DNA from: JAAZKI01 sp012799905
GTDB taxonomy: Bacteria > Verrucomicrobiota > Lentisphaeria > Oligosphaerales > Oligosphaeraceae
Direction: 5' to 3'
DNA length: 64,000 nt
Assembly: GCA_050949415.1 (NCBI GenBank)
Contig: JBMNFR010000001.1
Span: 62,001 to 126,000 of the forward strand
Shown here: piece by piece, positions 1 through 8,704 of the stretch
Layout: every line of letters begins with the position of its first letter
How positions within the stretch are numbered: the stretch's first letter is position 1
Made by a program: the position numbers and the translations under genes
The notes under the pieces: model-generated
Told to the model about the DNA's origin: nothing
Seen by the model: the letters and a program-made list of their open reading frames with translations, nothing else
Database searches by the model: none

Positions 1-38
1 TCATTGATTTTTTCCTTTTGTTTGAGTTTGTACTATGT

Positions 39-2141
39 TTAAGCGAGTTCGGTTCTTGCGATGATCATTTCCTGCCATTTTTTGTCAAGGGTGGTGAAGC
101 GCGCCGACCATCCCGAGATTCTGACGGACAGGTTGGGGTAACGTTCCGGATGGAGTTGTGCGTCACGAAGGATTCGGATGTCCGCGACGTCGATTTGCAG
201 ATAGGATCCGCCTTGCTCCACGAAGGTCTTCATGAATGCGACGAGTGAATCCAGCCCTGCTTCTCCTTGGATTGCGGATGGGTGGAGCTTCATGTCCAGC
301 GGGGTTCCGTTGCTGAGCTTGGTGAAGTCGTGTTTGCAGAACGAGTTGATGACGGCTGTCGGCCCGTGCTTTTCGGTTCCTGGCGTTGGGGACAGGTTTG
401 GCGCGAGGAGGATTTCGTGCTTGGTACCGAAGGCGGTTGCCAGGCGTTTCGGAGCGAAGTCGAGTTCGCGCCCGAAGGTCGAGATGCCGACGGGGGTAAG
501 GACTCCAGAGGGCGTCTTGGTTTGCTTTGAGTAGATTTCTACGTATGCGTCGAAGACCTGCCTTGAGAATTGATCAGCCTGGTCGTTATCGTTTCCGTAG
601 TATTCGATTGAGGATGCGATTTGGACTCTGAGTTGTTCATTGCCTTCCCAGTTGTCCAGCATGCACTGCCTCAATTTGTCCAGGGTGATGAGTTTGTCAT
701 TGAAGACGAAGGTATCGATGGCATGGAGCGAGTTTGCGACATCTGGGAGACCGCCGGCATGGGCTGCCCGAACTGAGTAGTGTGCGCCTCGATTGGCGTA
801 GGATTTGCCACGCTTGATGCAATCGTCAACAATGATCGAGAGGGCAAGCGCTGGGTCGTTGGGGTCGGAGAAGGCTTTGTCCTGGGCTTTCGCGAGTTGT
901 TCAGCGTGCTTTGCCATCAGGTCTTTCCAGGCGTCAAAGAGTTGCTGGGTCGAGGTGAACTGCGGCCAAGTGCTTGGTTTGTTCCGTAGCGTTTCATCTT
1001 CGCCGAAGAGTGCGTTTTGGAAGATTTGGAGTGCGTCGAAGGGGATGTAGCCGAAGGCGGTCTTGCCTCCGATGATTGTTTCCCAGCAGCCATCGTTGGT
1101 GAAGGCGAATGCCTGCTCCCCGTAGCCGAAGTTTTGCAGTGCCTGAAGGACGATGTCCTCGTTGTAGATTGATACGATGCCGCCGCCATGACGCTGGACC
1201 GAAGCGATTTTTCGTAGAATCGAATCCGGCGTGCGCTTGTTGATGCGTACGGCAATCGGGAAATCTGAGATGTGCAACTCTTCAACGACGTCCAAAATAA
1301 GCTCGGCGATGGTGGGGTCGATGTCCTGCTTCCCGGAATCGTCAACGCCTAGAAGAATAATGTTTTGGTAGTGTTGCGCGTCGCCCGAGCCTTGCTGGAT
1401 GCCTTTCCATTCGGTTCCCTTGATCCAGAAGTGCGCGATCAGTTCACGGGCTTCGTCAAGAGTGATTCGACCTTGAGCCAAGTTTTTTTTCAGGTACGGT
1501 GCCAGCAATTGGTCGATTCGTCCCAGCCCAGACCAGTTTCCGCAGAGCCGTTGGAATTCGAAGTGAAACCATAGTGCCTGCAGTGCTTCGTAGAAATTGG
1601 TTGCGGGATATTCTGGTACCTGCTTGAGTATCTTGAGGATCGATTGTGCGTAATTGGATGCATTCGGCAATGCCGCCACAAGCCGTCGATGCCAGATTCT
1701 CATGGCGTCGACGACTTCCAGACATGCATTGAGGAAGTCGTATTCCTCTTCGGTGTGCTGTGGATTGGCGAGCGATTTGCGGATTTCCGCTTCGAGTCCT
1801 GAGAGTCCGAGGGTGACAGCTTTTGTGAAGTTCGCGGTCGTGTGGCTATGTCCTCGGAATCGTCCTCCAGGCATGGCATGTTGGACGCCCTTCAAGTATG
1901 TTGCCGAGCCGACCAATCGTTCCTGGGGCAGGATGCAAAGCGGTGCGTTTTCGGCAATTTTCCTGGCATTTTCGGCATATTGCTTGGGGAGTGTCCGTCC
2001 TCCGGGTTCGTCCAACTCGAAGTTGCAGGTGGCAATTCTGTCCTTGATTTTGGATGTGTTCAGGTAAAGGTCTGCCAGTTGGAGGGTTTCCTGGGAGAGT
2101 CGATTGGGGACATCATCGCCGAGATAATGCAATGGTTTCAT
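39..2141 (-). CDS. Glycyl-radical enzyme (PFL-like family), substrate unknown
   Basis: A 700-residue member of the pyruvate formate-lyase-like glycyl-radical enzymes, which carry out oxygen-sensitive radical chemistry in the cytoplasm after activation by a radical-SAM partner. Seen: the thiyl-radical cysteine lies in GCWE (Cys352, Glu354), and the C-terminal radical loop reads VRISGWSARF with Gly677 as the predicted radical site, 23 residues before the end. The usual loop has GY; here it is GW. The sequence is full length. It lies 25 bases downstream of a PHP phosphatase gene on the same strand, so the two are probably co-transcribed. No activating enzyme is encoded nearby. Known subfamilies (PFL, choline, glycerol, propanediol, isethionate types) mostly have GCVE or CC, so the reaction cannot be named. 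Family sure, function unknown. Confidence 0.9.
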   Translation of the reverse strand: MKPLHYLGDDVPNRLSQETLQLADLYLNTSKIKDRIATCNFELDEPGGRTLPKQYAENARKIAENAPLCILPQERLVGSATYLKGVQHAMPGGRFRGHSHTTANFTKAVTLGLSGLEAEIRKSLANPQHTEEEYDFLNACLEVVDAMRIWHRRLVAALPNASNYAQSILKILKQVPEYPATNFYEALQALWFHFEFQRLCGNWSGLGRIDQLLAPYLKKNLAQGRITLDEARELIAHFWIKGTEWKGIQQGSGDAQHYQNIILLGVDDSGKQDIDPTIAELILDVVEELHISDFPIAVRINKRTPDSILRKIASVQRHGGGIVSIYNEDIVLQALQNFGYGEQAFAFTNDGCWETIIGGKTAFGYIPFDALQIFQNALFGEDETLRNKPSTWPQFTSTQQLFDAWKDLMAKHAEQLAKAQDKAFSDPNDPALALSIIVDDCIKRGKSYANRGAHYSVRAAHAGGLPDVANSLHAIDTFVFNDKLITLDKLRQCMLDNWEGNEQLRVQIASSIEYYGNDNDQADQFSRQVFDAYVEIYSKQTKTPSGVLTPVGISTFGRELDFAPKRLATAFGTKHEILLAPNLSPTPGTEKHGPTAVINSFCKHDFTKLSNGTPLDMKLHPSAIQGEAGLDSLVAFMKTFVEQGGSYLQIDVADIRILRDAQLHPERYPNLSVRISGWSARFTTLDKKWQEMIIARTELA

Positions 2142-2166
2142 AACTTCGGGTTAGCGAGATTGGGAC

Positions 2167-2973
2167 TTATTGGTAGAGGATGGATTCAATGCCGCAGAGT
2201 TCCGTGAACCTCTCAAAACGATCGTACTTGAAAGCTGCGATGCTCTTCGGATTGTGGGAGTCGGATCCGATTGAGAAGACGCAGCCGGTTTCCCGCGCCA
2301 GGGTCATCATTCTGACGTACTCGGGGGAGAAAGAATCGTCGCCGACGCCGTCTTCGACGGGCTTGACGGCGCAGGTATTGATTTCGATGGCGCAATTGGT
2401 CTGCTTGGCGGCTGTAAAGCACTCGATGTACTCGTTGTCCGTGATCATGGACTGGATGAGCCTGGGCATTTCCGGAGTCCAGCCCATTGCATGGAACGGG
2501 TGCACGACTGCGGTCGCCATGTCAAGTTCCATCACTTCCATGAATCTGCGAATCATCAATTCCTTGATGTCTTTCGGCTCGTTCAAGTCGGCAGGTACGG
2601 TGAATCCCTTCATGTGGAAGTGGTCTGGCGGGATGAGGACGAAGTCGAATAGCTTCGCCGCTTCCCTGGACAACGCAACATGTTTGCCACCAAGGAATTC
2701 TGTTTCGCAGCCGAAGAGGATCTTCATGTCGCCAACGGCTTCTTGGCATTGCTGGGAGGCCAACTGCTCCTTCAACTGAAAGACGTGATCGACGTCTTGC
2801 GGGGCGTACCACTTAGAGGAACCAGGAACCGCCTTGTCCCACAAATGATCCGAAAAACCAAGGGTCTTGATGCCCAATTCGCCGCAAACCTTCATGAAAT
2901 CCCAAGGCCATGAATCCCGTGCCGCGCAACTTGACAGGTATGTATGCGTGTGAATGTCACTCGTAATCTTCAT
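2167..2973 (-). CDS. PHP-domain metal-dependent phosphoesterase (histidinol-phosphatase-like)
   Basis: A 268-residue PHP-fold hydrolase. Metal-binding motifs are visible: HTH near residues 8-10, SDH in GFSDHLW, a Glu in CETEF, VVHPFH, and GSDSH near the C-terminus. Members are phosphatases such as histidinol phosphatase or nucleases; no histidine-synthesis genes are nearby, so the substrate is open. It is first in a probable two-gene unit with the glycyl-radical enzyme. A perfect TATAAT-like -10 on the minus strand lies at about 2995-3000, without a convincing -35. The ribosome site is short (AGGCACA before ATG). Confidence 0.85.
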   Translation of the reverse strand: MKITSDIHTHTYLSSCAARDSWPWDFMKVCGELGIKTLGFSDHLWDKAVPGSSKWYAPQDVDHVFQLKEQLASQQCQEAVGDMKILFGCETEFLGGKHVALSREAAKLFDFVLIPPDHFHMKGFTVPADLNEPKDIKELMIRRFMEVMELDMATAVVHPFHAMGWTPEMPRLIQSMITDNEYIECFTAAKQTNCAIEINTCAVKPVEDGVGDDSFSPEYVRMMTLARETGCVFSIGSDSHNPKSIAAFKYDRFERFTELCGIESILYQ

Positions 2974-3164
2974 TGTGCCTAAAGTCCTACGTTAATTATA
3001 AAATGTTGAAAAATGCCAAAATTAAAATGTCAATCCTCAAACTGAAAAGTCAAGTTTCACACTGGGTATGAATGCCATTCGCCGCCAACAGCAACAAAAG
3101 CAGGCAAAATTCTGATCCCTGCCGAAGTAGCGTGCGGAATCATTTTGAGACCGTGACACCTTTA

Positions 3165-3667
3165 GGTACGGACACCCGGGGTGGTTTGGCGGGCACCTTG
3201 GGTGGTCGGGGTCACCTTGGGTGGTCGGGGTCACCTTGGGTGGTCGGGGTCACCCTGGGTGGTGTGGGGGAGCACCCAGGGTGGTGTGGGGGAGCACCCT
3301 GGGTGGTGTGGGGGAGCACCCTGGGTGGTGTGGGGGAGCACCCTGGGTGGTCGGGGGCACCCTGGGTGGTGTGGGGGAGCACCCTGGGTGGTGTGGGGGA
3401 GCACCCTGGGTGGTGTGGGGGAGCACCCTGGGTGGTGTGGGGGAGCACCTTGGGTTGTCGGGGTCACCTTGGGTGGTCGGGGTCACCTTGGGTGGTCGGG
3501 GTCACCTTGGGTGGTCGGGGTCACCTTGGATGGTCGGGGGCACCTTGGGTGGTCGGGGTCACCTTGGGTGGTCGGGGTCACCTTGGGTGGTCGGGGTCAC
3601 CTTGGGTGGTGTCTGGCACCTTGGGTGGTCGGGGGCACCTTGGGTGGTGTTGTGGCACCTTGGGTGA
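3165..3667. repeat. Tandem array A of the CACC-YNG-GGTG palindrome
   Basis: The array begins with GGTACG and CACCCGGGGTGG and contains two interleaved unit types. One is 19 bp (CACCTTGGGTGGTCGGGGT), the other 22 bp (CACCCTGGGTGG followed by TGTGGGGGAG). Roughly two dozen copies of the core occur. All apparent reading frames across it are the repeat read through (Gly/Trp/Val-rich or Pro/His-rich) and are not genes. The flanks 2974-3164 and 3782-3893 hold no gene that I can see. Confidence 0.95.
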
Positions 3668-3715
3668 CCGTACTCAGTGGGTCACTGGTCAAGTGGCTGA
3701 AAGTGGAGTACTTCT

Positions 3716-3781
3716 GGTCGGACGGGTCGGACGGGTCGGACGGGTCGGACGGGGCGGACGGGTCGGACGGGTCGGACAGGG
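3716..3781. repeat. 9-bp tandem repeat GTCGGACGG (about 7 copies)
   Basis: Follows array A after a 48-bp spacer. Unit GTCGGACGG, one copy with GGCGGACGG and the last with GTCGGACAG. The same 9-mer family recurs at 5663-5730, 42963-42990 and 43549-43566, and in inverse orientation near 48640-48665. Confidence 0.95.
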
Positions 3782-3893
3782 TAGCTCTGTTGCAGAACAC
3801 GATGTTTTAAGTAGGAGCACCTGGGGTTCTCGGACTCAAGTTGCGGCAATGGTGAGGGTGAGGGCACCTCATGGTTTTCGAAGTTGAAAACGG

Positions 3894-3939
3894 CAAAAAA
3901 GAACCGCGGTCAGAGGTGAAGTTGCTCTGTCCGCGGTTC
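3894..3939 (-). terminator. Rho-independent terminator of the HtrA gene
   Basis: On the minus strand a 15-bp stem (GAACCGCGG and its partner, one mismatch) with a 9-nt loop spans 3939-3901 and is followed by TTCTTTTTTG. It lies 41 bases beyond the HtrA stop codon. Confidence 0.88.
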
Positions 3940-3980
3940 GGACGTTTATGGCTGTGCTAGAGCCGGAGACTCAAGTGCGT

Positions 3981-5438
3981 TTATTTCAGCGGGATGGCGA
4001 TGAAGAATCTTCTTGCCTGACCTCGCATCTTTCTTTCAATCAGGAAAACGACGGTGTTGTTATGTGATTTTTTCAGCGCATCCGCCACTTCCCCGATATT
4101 TTTAACGGGAACCCTATTTACCTCGAGGAGCACGTCTCCTTCGCGAATTTTATTCTCGTTGTTGCTGTTTGACTTTGCCACGGCGCCGCCATCCTTGATT
4201 TCGCCCACGACGACCTTGTCTTCAACGACTTCCAGTTCAAGACCAAGGCGATCCAGTTGCAGGTTGTCCTCGGGGCTGCTAGGCATGCGATTCGAATATG
4301 CACCGATATTTCGCTTTCCAGCAACCACATCCACGGTCACGGGCTTTTCGGCACGGATAATATCCAGCCGAATCTTGTCGCCTGGCTTGTATGCTGTTAC
4401 CGCCAAAAGCAATTCACGAACGGAGTCCACAGGTTTGCCGCCGACTTTTTGAATCACGTCGCCCGCCTTTACGCCCGCCTTCAAGGCAGCCTCGCCTTCC
4501 AAGACTTCGCTGACGATGACCCCGTACTCGACGCAGAACTGCTCCTTCAACTCGTCGCTCATCTGCTGCATTGAAATACCCAGGAATGGGCGGTTGACCT
4601 CGCCATGGTCAACCAAGTCTGCGACAACCTGCTTGACCAGGTTGCTGGCGATGGCGAATCCCAATCCGATATTGCCTCGGGATTGTCCACCCGTCACGAT
4701 GAACTGATTGATTCCGATGATTTCGCCTTTGATATTCAGCAAGGGACCGCCGGAATTGCCGGGATTGATCGGAGCATCGGTTTGGACATAGTTGTCAAAT
4801 GTTGCCATGCCCATGTCATGCCGACCTTTTTGGCTGACGTTGCCGATGGTCACGGAGTGTTCCAGTTCGAATGGAGCTCCGATGGCGATTGCCCATTGAC
4901 CGATCCTCAACTTGTCGGAATCCGCGAAGTCAAGGTATTTGAAGTTCTTTTTCTTTCCGCCTCCGACTTGGAGGACTGCCAGGTCGGATTCTTCGTCGAC
5001 GCCCACGACTTTGACTGCATCCTTGTCTTTTTGCATATCGTAGATGGTTCCGTCTTCCAGTTTCACTGTTAGGAATTCAAAATCCTTGATCACATGATAA
5101 TTGGTCACGATCATTCCGTCAGCCGCGATCAACACTCCGGAACCACTGCTGGGAACCAACTGCTTCTCTTCGCTACGACGGAATCGGCGCCCGCTACGCC
5201 CACTGCGCGGGAAACCGAAGAAATCAGGAAAATCTCCGAAGTCCCTTAGCGTTATCCCGCTGCTCCGATACTGCTTGTTCACAATAACCACAACTGCGGG
5301 ACGAGCCTTCTCGACGACTTCGGCAAAGGCATCCTCGACCTGCATCGCAACCTTCAAGGCGTCAGAGCCAATCGCTTCAAAAGCGCCTAATACGCACATC
5401 GCAAAAACAAACAAAACAAGCGATTTCCGTTTCATCAT
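3981..5438 (-). CDS. HtrA/DegP-family periplasmic serine protease with PDZ domains
   Basis: About 485 residues. An N-terminal hydrophobic signal segment is followed by a trypsin-like domain with the full catalytic triad: His in TNYHVI (about residue 115), Asp in ESDLAVL (about 152) and Ser in GNSGGP (about 229). Two PDZ domains follow (about 280-370 and 390-480). The family degrades or refolds damaged envelope proteins. Three overlapping start codons occur (GTG ATG ATG); the middle ATG is chosen because AAGGAGG lies 8 bases upstream. It is a single gene with its own terminator. Confidence 0.95.
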   Translation of the reverse strand: MMKRKSLVLFVFAMCVLGAFEAIGSDALKVAMQVEDAFAEVVEKARPAVVVIVNKQYRSSGITLRDFGDFPDFFGFPRSGRSGRRFRRSEEKQLVPSSGSGVLIAADGMIVTNYHVIKDFEFLTVKLEDGTIYDMQKDKDAVKVVGVDEESDLAVLQVGGGKKKNFKYLDFADSDKLRIGQWAIAIGAPFELEHSVTIGNVSQKGRHDMGMATFDNYVQTDAPINPGNSGGPLLNIKGEIIGINQFIVTGGQSRGNIGLGFAIASNLVKQVVADLVDHGEVNRPFLGISMQQMSDELKEQFCVEYGVIVSEVLEGEAALKAGVKAGDVIQKVGGKPVDSVRELLLAVTAYKPGDKIRLDIIRAEKPVTVDVVAGKRNIGAYSNRMPSSPEDNLQLDRLGLELEVVEDKVVVGEIKDGGAVAKSNSNNENKIREGDVLLEVNRVPVKNIGEVADALKKSHNNTVVFLIERKMRGQARRFFIAIPLK

Positions 5439-5662
5439 CACGATTTCCTCCTTGTGATTTTTTATTTAACTGGAACCAAAATTAACGTTATTTCGGTAAG
5501 CATTTATGACCCCCTATCCATGATGTCAGTTCCAAGACAAAACACGAATTTGCTTTTTTTTGTGAAAAATCACCGTAAGGTCAAAAGCAAAAAACTATCG
5601 ATTTCGTACTTGAAATGCATGTGACATGCCTTTTCGTGGCGGGTTTTGGAGGAAATGGGACT

Positions 5663-5761
5663 GGACGGGGCGGACGGAACAAGTCGGACAAGTCGGACAA
5701 GTCGGACAAGTCGGACAAGTCGGACAAGTCCTCCTTCATAATTCAGCATTCAGCATTCAGC
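5663..5761. repeat. 9-bp GTCGGACAA repeat followed by ATTCA repeats
   Basis: Between the HtrA promoter side and the holB stop. The 9-mer GTCGGACAA is repeated about five times (5683-5730, with a diverged start), then TTCATAATTCAGCATTCAG-type repeats (5735-5761) run up to the holB stop codon. The same order of 9-mer then ATTCA block is seen after arrays C and D. The rest of 5442-5662 shows no gene. Confidence 0.9.
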
Positions 5762-5763
5762 GC

Positions 5764-6795
5764 TTATCGCCGTTGCGTCTTTTCTGTGACAGTCAGGCAG
5801 AATGTGTCGATGGCAAGTCTTTCGTCCACATTTGCCTTGATGCACCTGACGAGTTCTTCGGCCTGCGTGATGTCCTCGTCCGCCTCTTGCGGGGTAGGTG
5901 GTTTGGCGATGATTGTGGCTTGGACATCAAGCATGTCTGGTTGTGGAAGGAACTTCGGTTGGACTCCTGCGGCGATGAGGTATCGTTGCAGGAACCAGGC
6001 TTGAAGTGCATCGAGCATCGTTTCGCGAAGCCTGACGTATTCGGCTTCGACTCGAGCGGTTTGTTCTTCTTCCAGTTGTTTTTTTATCCTTGGATCATCG
6101 ACGTTATCCCATCTTCGGTCTATCATTTCCTCGGCTGTTGCTTCCGCGTCCTTTCGTAATTCCGCAAGCATTTTTGTCAATTCGGCGCTTGCCTTCATTG
6201 CGACAGCTGCTCCCGCCTGTCTCTTCAGTTTTTGGAGGATATTGAAGAGACCCTTTTCATGTGCAATTGTATAGTCTTGTCTGTTTCTGAGCAAGGAGAT
6301 CGTTTGGCACCTTGACCTGATTGTTGGGAGGAGCTTCCTTGCATTGACCGTCAGTAGAAGGAGCATTGTGTTTTTCGGTGGCTCCTCGAGTGTTTTGAGG
6401 AATGCGTTTTGCGCTTCGTCTCCGAGGCATTCCGCCTCGACAATGACGCCGATTTTCATCAATCCGGGCATTGAGGCGAGGCTGAGGTCGTGTTCGAATT
6501 GCCTCATTGATTCGACGGTGATCATCCTTGACTTCGATTGGGGCCTGAGGACGATGTATTCAGGGTAGGTGTCTTGCTTGAAGAGCTTGCAAGGCTTGCA
6601 GTTGTTGCAGGGATTGCCGTCAGACGAGTTCCCTGTGCAAGCTGCAGTCCTTGCCCAGGCTTTGGCGAATTGTTCGAGAAATTGGGGATTGTCGCCGAGG
6701 AACAGGTATGCCTGCCCGGTCCGTCCATTGATTTTGACTTGCCTGAGTCTTTGGGTTAGAAGTGGAAAGTCTTCGCTGAAATCAGACAATTGCAT
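5764..6795 (-). CDS. holB: DNA polymerase III delta-prime-like clamp-loader subunit
   Basis: 343 residues. It belongs to the clamp-loader AAA+ family: a Cys cluster (PCNNCKPC) typical of the zinc module, EAQNAFLKTLEEPP, and the sensor/arginine-finger-like IRSRCQ. No functional Walker A is seen, as expected of delta-prime. An open frame continues 69 codons upstream to 7002, but that part is the shadow of tmk; ATG at 6795 is chosen for GGGAGG 6 bases upstream. It overlaps the tmk stop by 14 bases, so the two are translationally coupled, a common tmk-holB arrangement. The C-terminal 140 residues are diverged and charged. Confidence 0.85.
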   Translation of the reverse strand: MQLSDFSEDFPLLTQRLRQVKINGRTGQAYLFLGDNPQFLEQFAKAWARTAACTGNSSDGNPCNNCKPCKLFKQDTYPEYIVLRPQSKSRMITVESMRQFEHDLSLASMPGLMKIGVIVEAECLGDEAQNAFLKTLEEPPKNTMLLLLTVNARKLLPTIRSRCQTISLLRNRQDYTIAHEKGLFNILQKLKRQAGAAVAMKASAELTKMLAELRKDAEATAEEMIDRRWDNVDDPRIKKQLEEEQTARVEAEYVRLRETMLDALQAWFLQRYLIAAGVQPKFLPQPDMLDVQATIIAKPPTPQEADEDITQAEELVRCIKANVDERLAIDTFCLTVTEKTQRR

Positions 6796-7435
6796 TGTAC
6801 ACCTCCCACCAAAGGTCTGCAGCGATGATTTCGATGGGGCGGCTGGCGTCGATGAGCTTGACGCGTCCTGGGTTGTTTTGTGCAATGTCGAGGAATCCGT
6901 TTCTGACTGCGGTGTGGAATGCCCTGCTTTCTGCTTCGATTCTGTCGTTTGCGTGTTCTTTTCCTTCCGCTCTTTTTTTGGTGCGTTGGAGGCTGGTTTC
7001 AACGTCGATGTCCAGGATGAAGGTCAAGTCAGGCCATCGTTTCCCTAGCGAGAAGTCATGGAGTTGCTGGATAAAGGTGGAATTGAGTTTCCGTGCGTAG
7101 CCTTGGTAGGCTGTCGTTGAATCGACGAATCTGTCGCACAGGACGATGCCTCCTCTTTTGAGGCATGGGAGGATCAGCCTTCTGACATGCTGTGCCCTGC
7201 TTGCCCCGAAGAGCAGGAGTTCGGCCTCGTCGCAGATGTCCTCTTCGTCGAATCTGAGCAGGAGTTCTCTGATCTTTTCGCAGAGCGGTGTTCCGCCCGG
7301 TTCTCTTGTGACGACGACTTCGTACTCCAGTGAGGACAATTGTTCTGCCAGGAGTTTGATTTGCGTTGTTTTTCCGGAGCCTTCTGGTCCTTCGAAGGTA
7401 ATTAGCAGACCGTTTTCGATTGTTTTGTTAGCCAT
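6782..7435 (-). CDS. tmk: Thymidylate kinase
   Basis: 217 residues, normal family length. Phosphorylates dTMP to dTDP in the cytoplasm. Seen: P-loop GPEGSGKTT at about residues 16-24, the DRF motif (DRFVDSTTAYQGYAR) and the EPGGTP loop. It is the first gene of a tmk-holB pair with a 14-base overlap. A good sigma-70-type promoter lies upstream. Confidence 0.96.
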   Translation of the reverse strand: MANKTIENGLLITFEGPEGSGKTTQIKLLAEQLSSLEYEVVVTREPGGTPLCEKIRELLLRFDEEDICDEAELLLFGASRAQHVRRLILPCLKRGGIVLCDRFVDSTTAYQGYARKLNSTFIQQLHDFSLGKRWPDLTFILDIDVETSLQRTKKRAEGKEHANDRIEAESRAFHTAVRNGFLDIAQNNPGRVKLIDASRPIEIIAADLWWEVYNAIV

Positions 7436-7476
7436 GAATATCCGCCTTGGTTTAAGAACTGCATGCCGTTTTGTGA

Positions 7477-7505
7477 AATATACCTTGCTTGTACCTTTCA
7501 GTCAA
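7477..7505 (-). promoter_or_regulatory. Sigma-70-type promoter of tmk-holB
   Basis: On the minus strand TTGACT (7505-7500) and TATATT (7482-7477) are separated by exactly 17 bases and point into tmk, 42 bases before its ATG. Confidence 0.7.
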
Positions 7506-7539
7506 AGTTTAATGGCAGGGATTTTTTGTTTGGCGTACC

Positions 7540-7568
7540 TTGACAAAATGGAAAGAGAGGCGAATTTT
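7540..7568 (+). promoter_or_regulatory. Possible promoter of the zinc-type dehydrogenase gene
   Basis: A perfect TTGACA at 7540-7545 is followed after 17 bases by AATTTT, a weak -10. It lies about 50 bases upstream of the chosen start and is back to back with the tmk promoter. Confidence 0.4.
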
Positions 7569-7618
7569 TGAGTAGTGTTTTGAGCACGTGTGGTTTTTGT
7601 CAAAAAAGGAGTTATGAG

Positions 7619-8677
7619 ATGTTGACCCAGCGTTTAGTCGGTGCCTTGGATGAAACAGGTCATGGTTGCGTGATATCTCAGCCCATGCCGGAATTGAAAG
7701 CTGGTTGCGTATTGGTCAAGACCTATGCCTCGTTGATCAGCCCTGGTACTGAATTGTCCGGTGCGAAGGCGGCTCGTCGCGAGGGTCGGAGCGAACCAGG
7801 CAAGGCACGTCCGTTTGGGTATCAGAATTCAGGCGAAGTGATTGGCGTTGGCGACGGCGTGGTGGAGTTCAAGGTTGGCGATCGAGTTTCGTGCATGGGC
7901 GCGGGATATGCGCAGCATGCGAATTACGTGGTTGTACCCCAGCGCCTGTGCTGCAAGATGCCTGATGAATTGTCGTGGGAGGAGGGTGCCTACGTTCACT
8001 TGGGAGTTACGGCGTTGCAGGCAATTCGTCGGACTGCTCCCGAGATTGGCGAGAACTTGCTGGTTGTGGGGATGGGATTGGTCGGGCAGCTCTCCGGACG
8101 GCTGGCGCAATTGAGCGGGAATTTCGTCATGGGATGGGATCTGTGCGATTTTCGCTTGAAGACGGCGACGGATTGGGGGATCGATGGGGTGCTCAATCCC
8201 GGCTCGGTCGAGGATCCGGGACCCGCTTGCAAAGAATTTACCCGAGGATTCGGGTTTGACAGCGCGATCATGGCTTTTGGCGGAGATGGGACGAAAAGCC
8301 TTCAATCCGTTGTCAAGGTCATGAAGCTGTCGCCAGATACCCATAGGATGGGGCGAATCACGCTGGTAGGAGGCTTGACGACGATGTGCGGATGGGGCGC
8401 TGGATTGGGCAACTTGGATCTGCGATGCAGCGCCAGAACAGGCCCAGGATACCATGATGACGCCTGGGAACTCGGACAGGCGGATTATCCGCCCGTCTTC
8501 GTACGATGGGATACCCGATCCAATATGCAACTCGTCATGAGATTCATTGCGGAGGGAAAACTGACGGTCGAAAACCTGACAACCCATCGCGTCCCACTGC
8601 GAGATATCGATCAGGTGGTCACGGCGCATATTGAGAATCCCGATGCGACGCTCGGAACCATACTCCTCTATGAGTGA
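7619..8677 (+). CDS. Medium-chain (zinc-type) dehydrogenase/reductase
   Basis: 352 residues. MDR fold: GroES-like N-terminal half with GDRV, and a Rossmann half with VVGMGLVGQ. The region where classic alcohol dehydrogenases have a catalytic zinc cysteine reads SLISPGTE, as in the BchC/bi-domain-oxidoreductase-like branch that lacks this cysteine; an NAD(P)-dependent sugar or polyol oxidoreductase is plausible but not proven. The start at 7619 (MLTQRLVG) is preferred over an upstream alternative because AAAGGAG precedes it. It converges with the QueG-like gene across a 27-base gap. Confidence 0.85.
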   Translation: MLTQRLVGALDETGHGCVISQPMPELKAGCVLVKTYASLISPGTELSGAKAARREGRSEPGKARPFGYQNSGEVIGVGDGVVEFKVGDRVSCMGAGYAQHANYVVVPQRLCCKMPDELSWEEGAYVHLGVTALQAIRRTAPEIGENLLVVGMGLVGQLSGRLAQLSGNFVMGWDLCDFRLKTATDWGIDGVLNPGSVEDPGPACKEFTRGFGFDSAIMAFGGDGTKSLQSVVKVMKLSPDTHRMGRITLVGGLTTMCGWGAGLGNLDLRCSARTGPGYHDDAWELGQADYPPVFVRWDTRSNMQLVMRFIAEGKLTVENLTTHRVPLRDIDQVVTAHIENPDATLGTILLYE

Positions 8678-8704
8678 TAAGAAAGTAAAAACTCCTAGGG
8701 GTGG

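Noticed and set aside
3072..3887. Long Gly/Trp-rich reading frames in repeat array A
   Set aside because: They are read-through of tandem repeats in several frames at once, without ribosome sites; the same is true for 42412-43758.
6796..7002. 69-residue N-terminal extension of holB
   Set aside because: Low-complexity Ser/Thr/Lys sequence that is tmk in another frame; a strong ribosome site marks the internal ATG.
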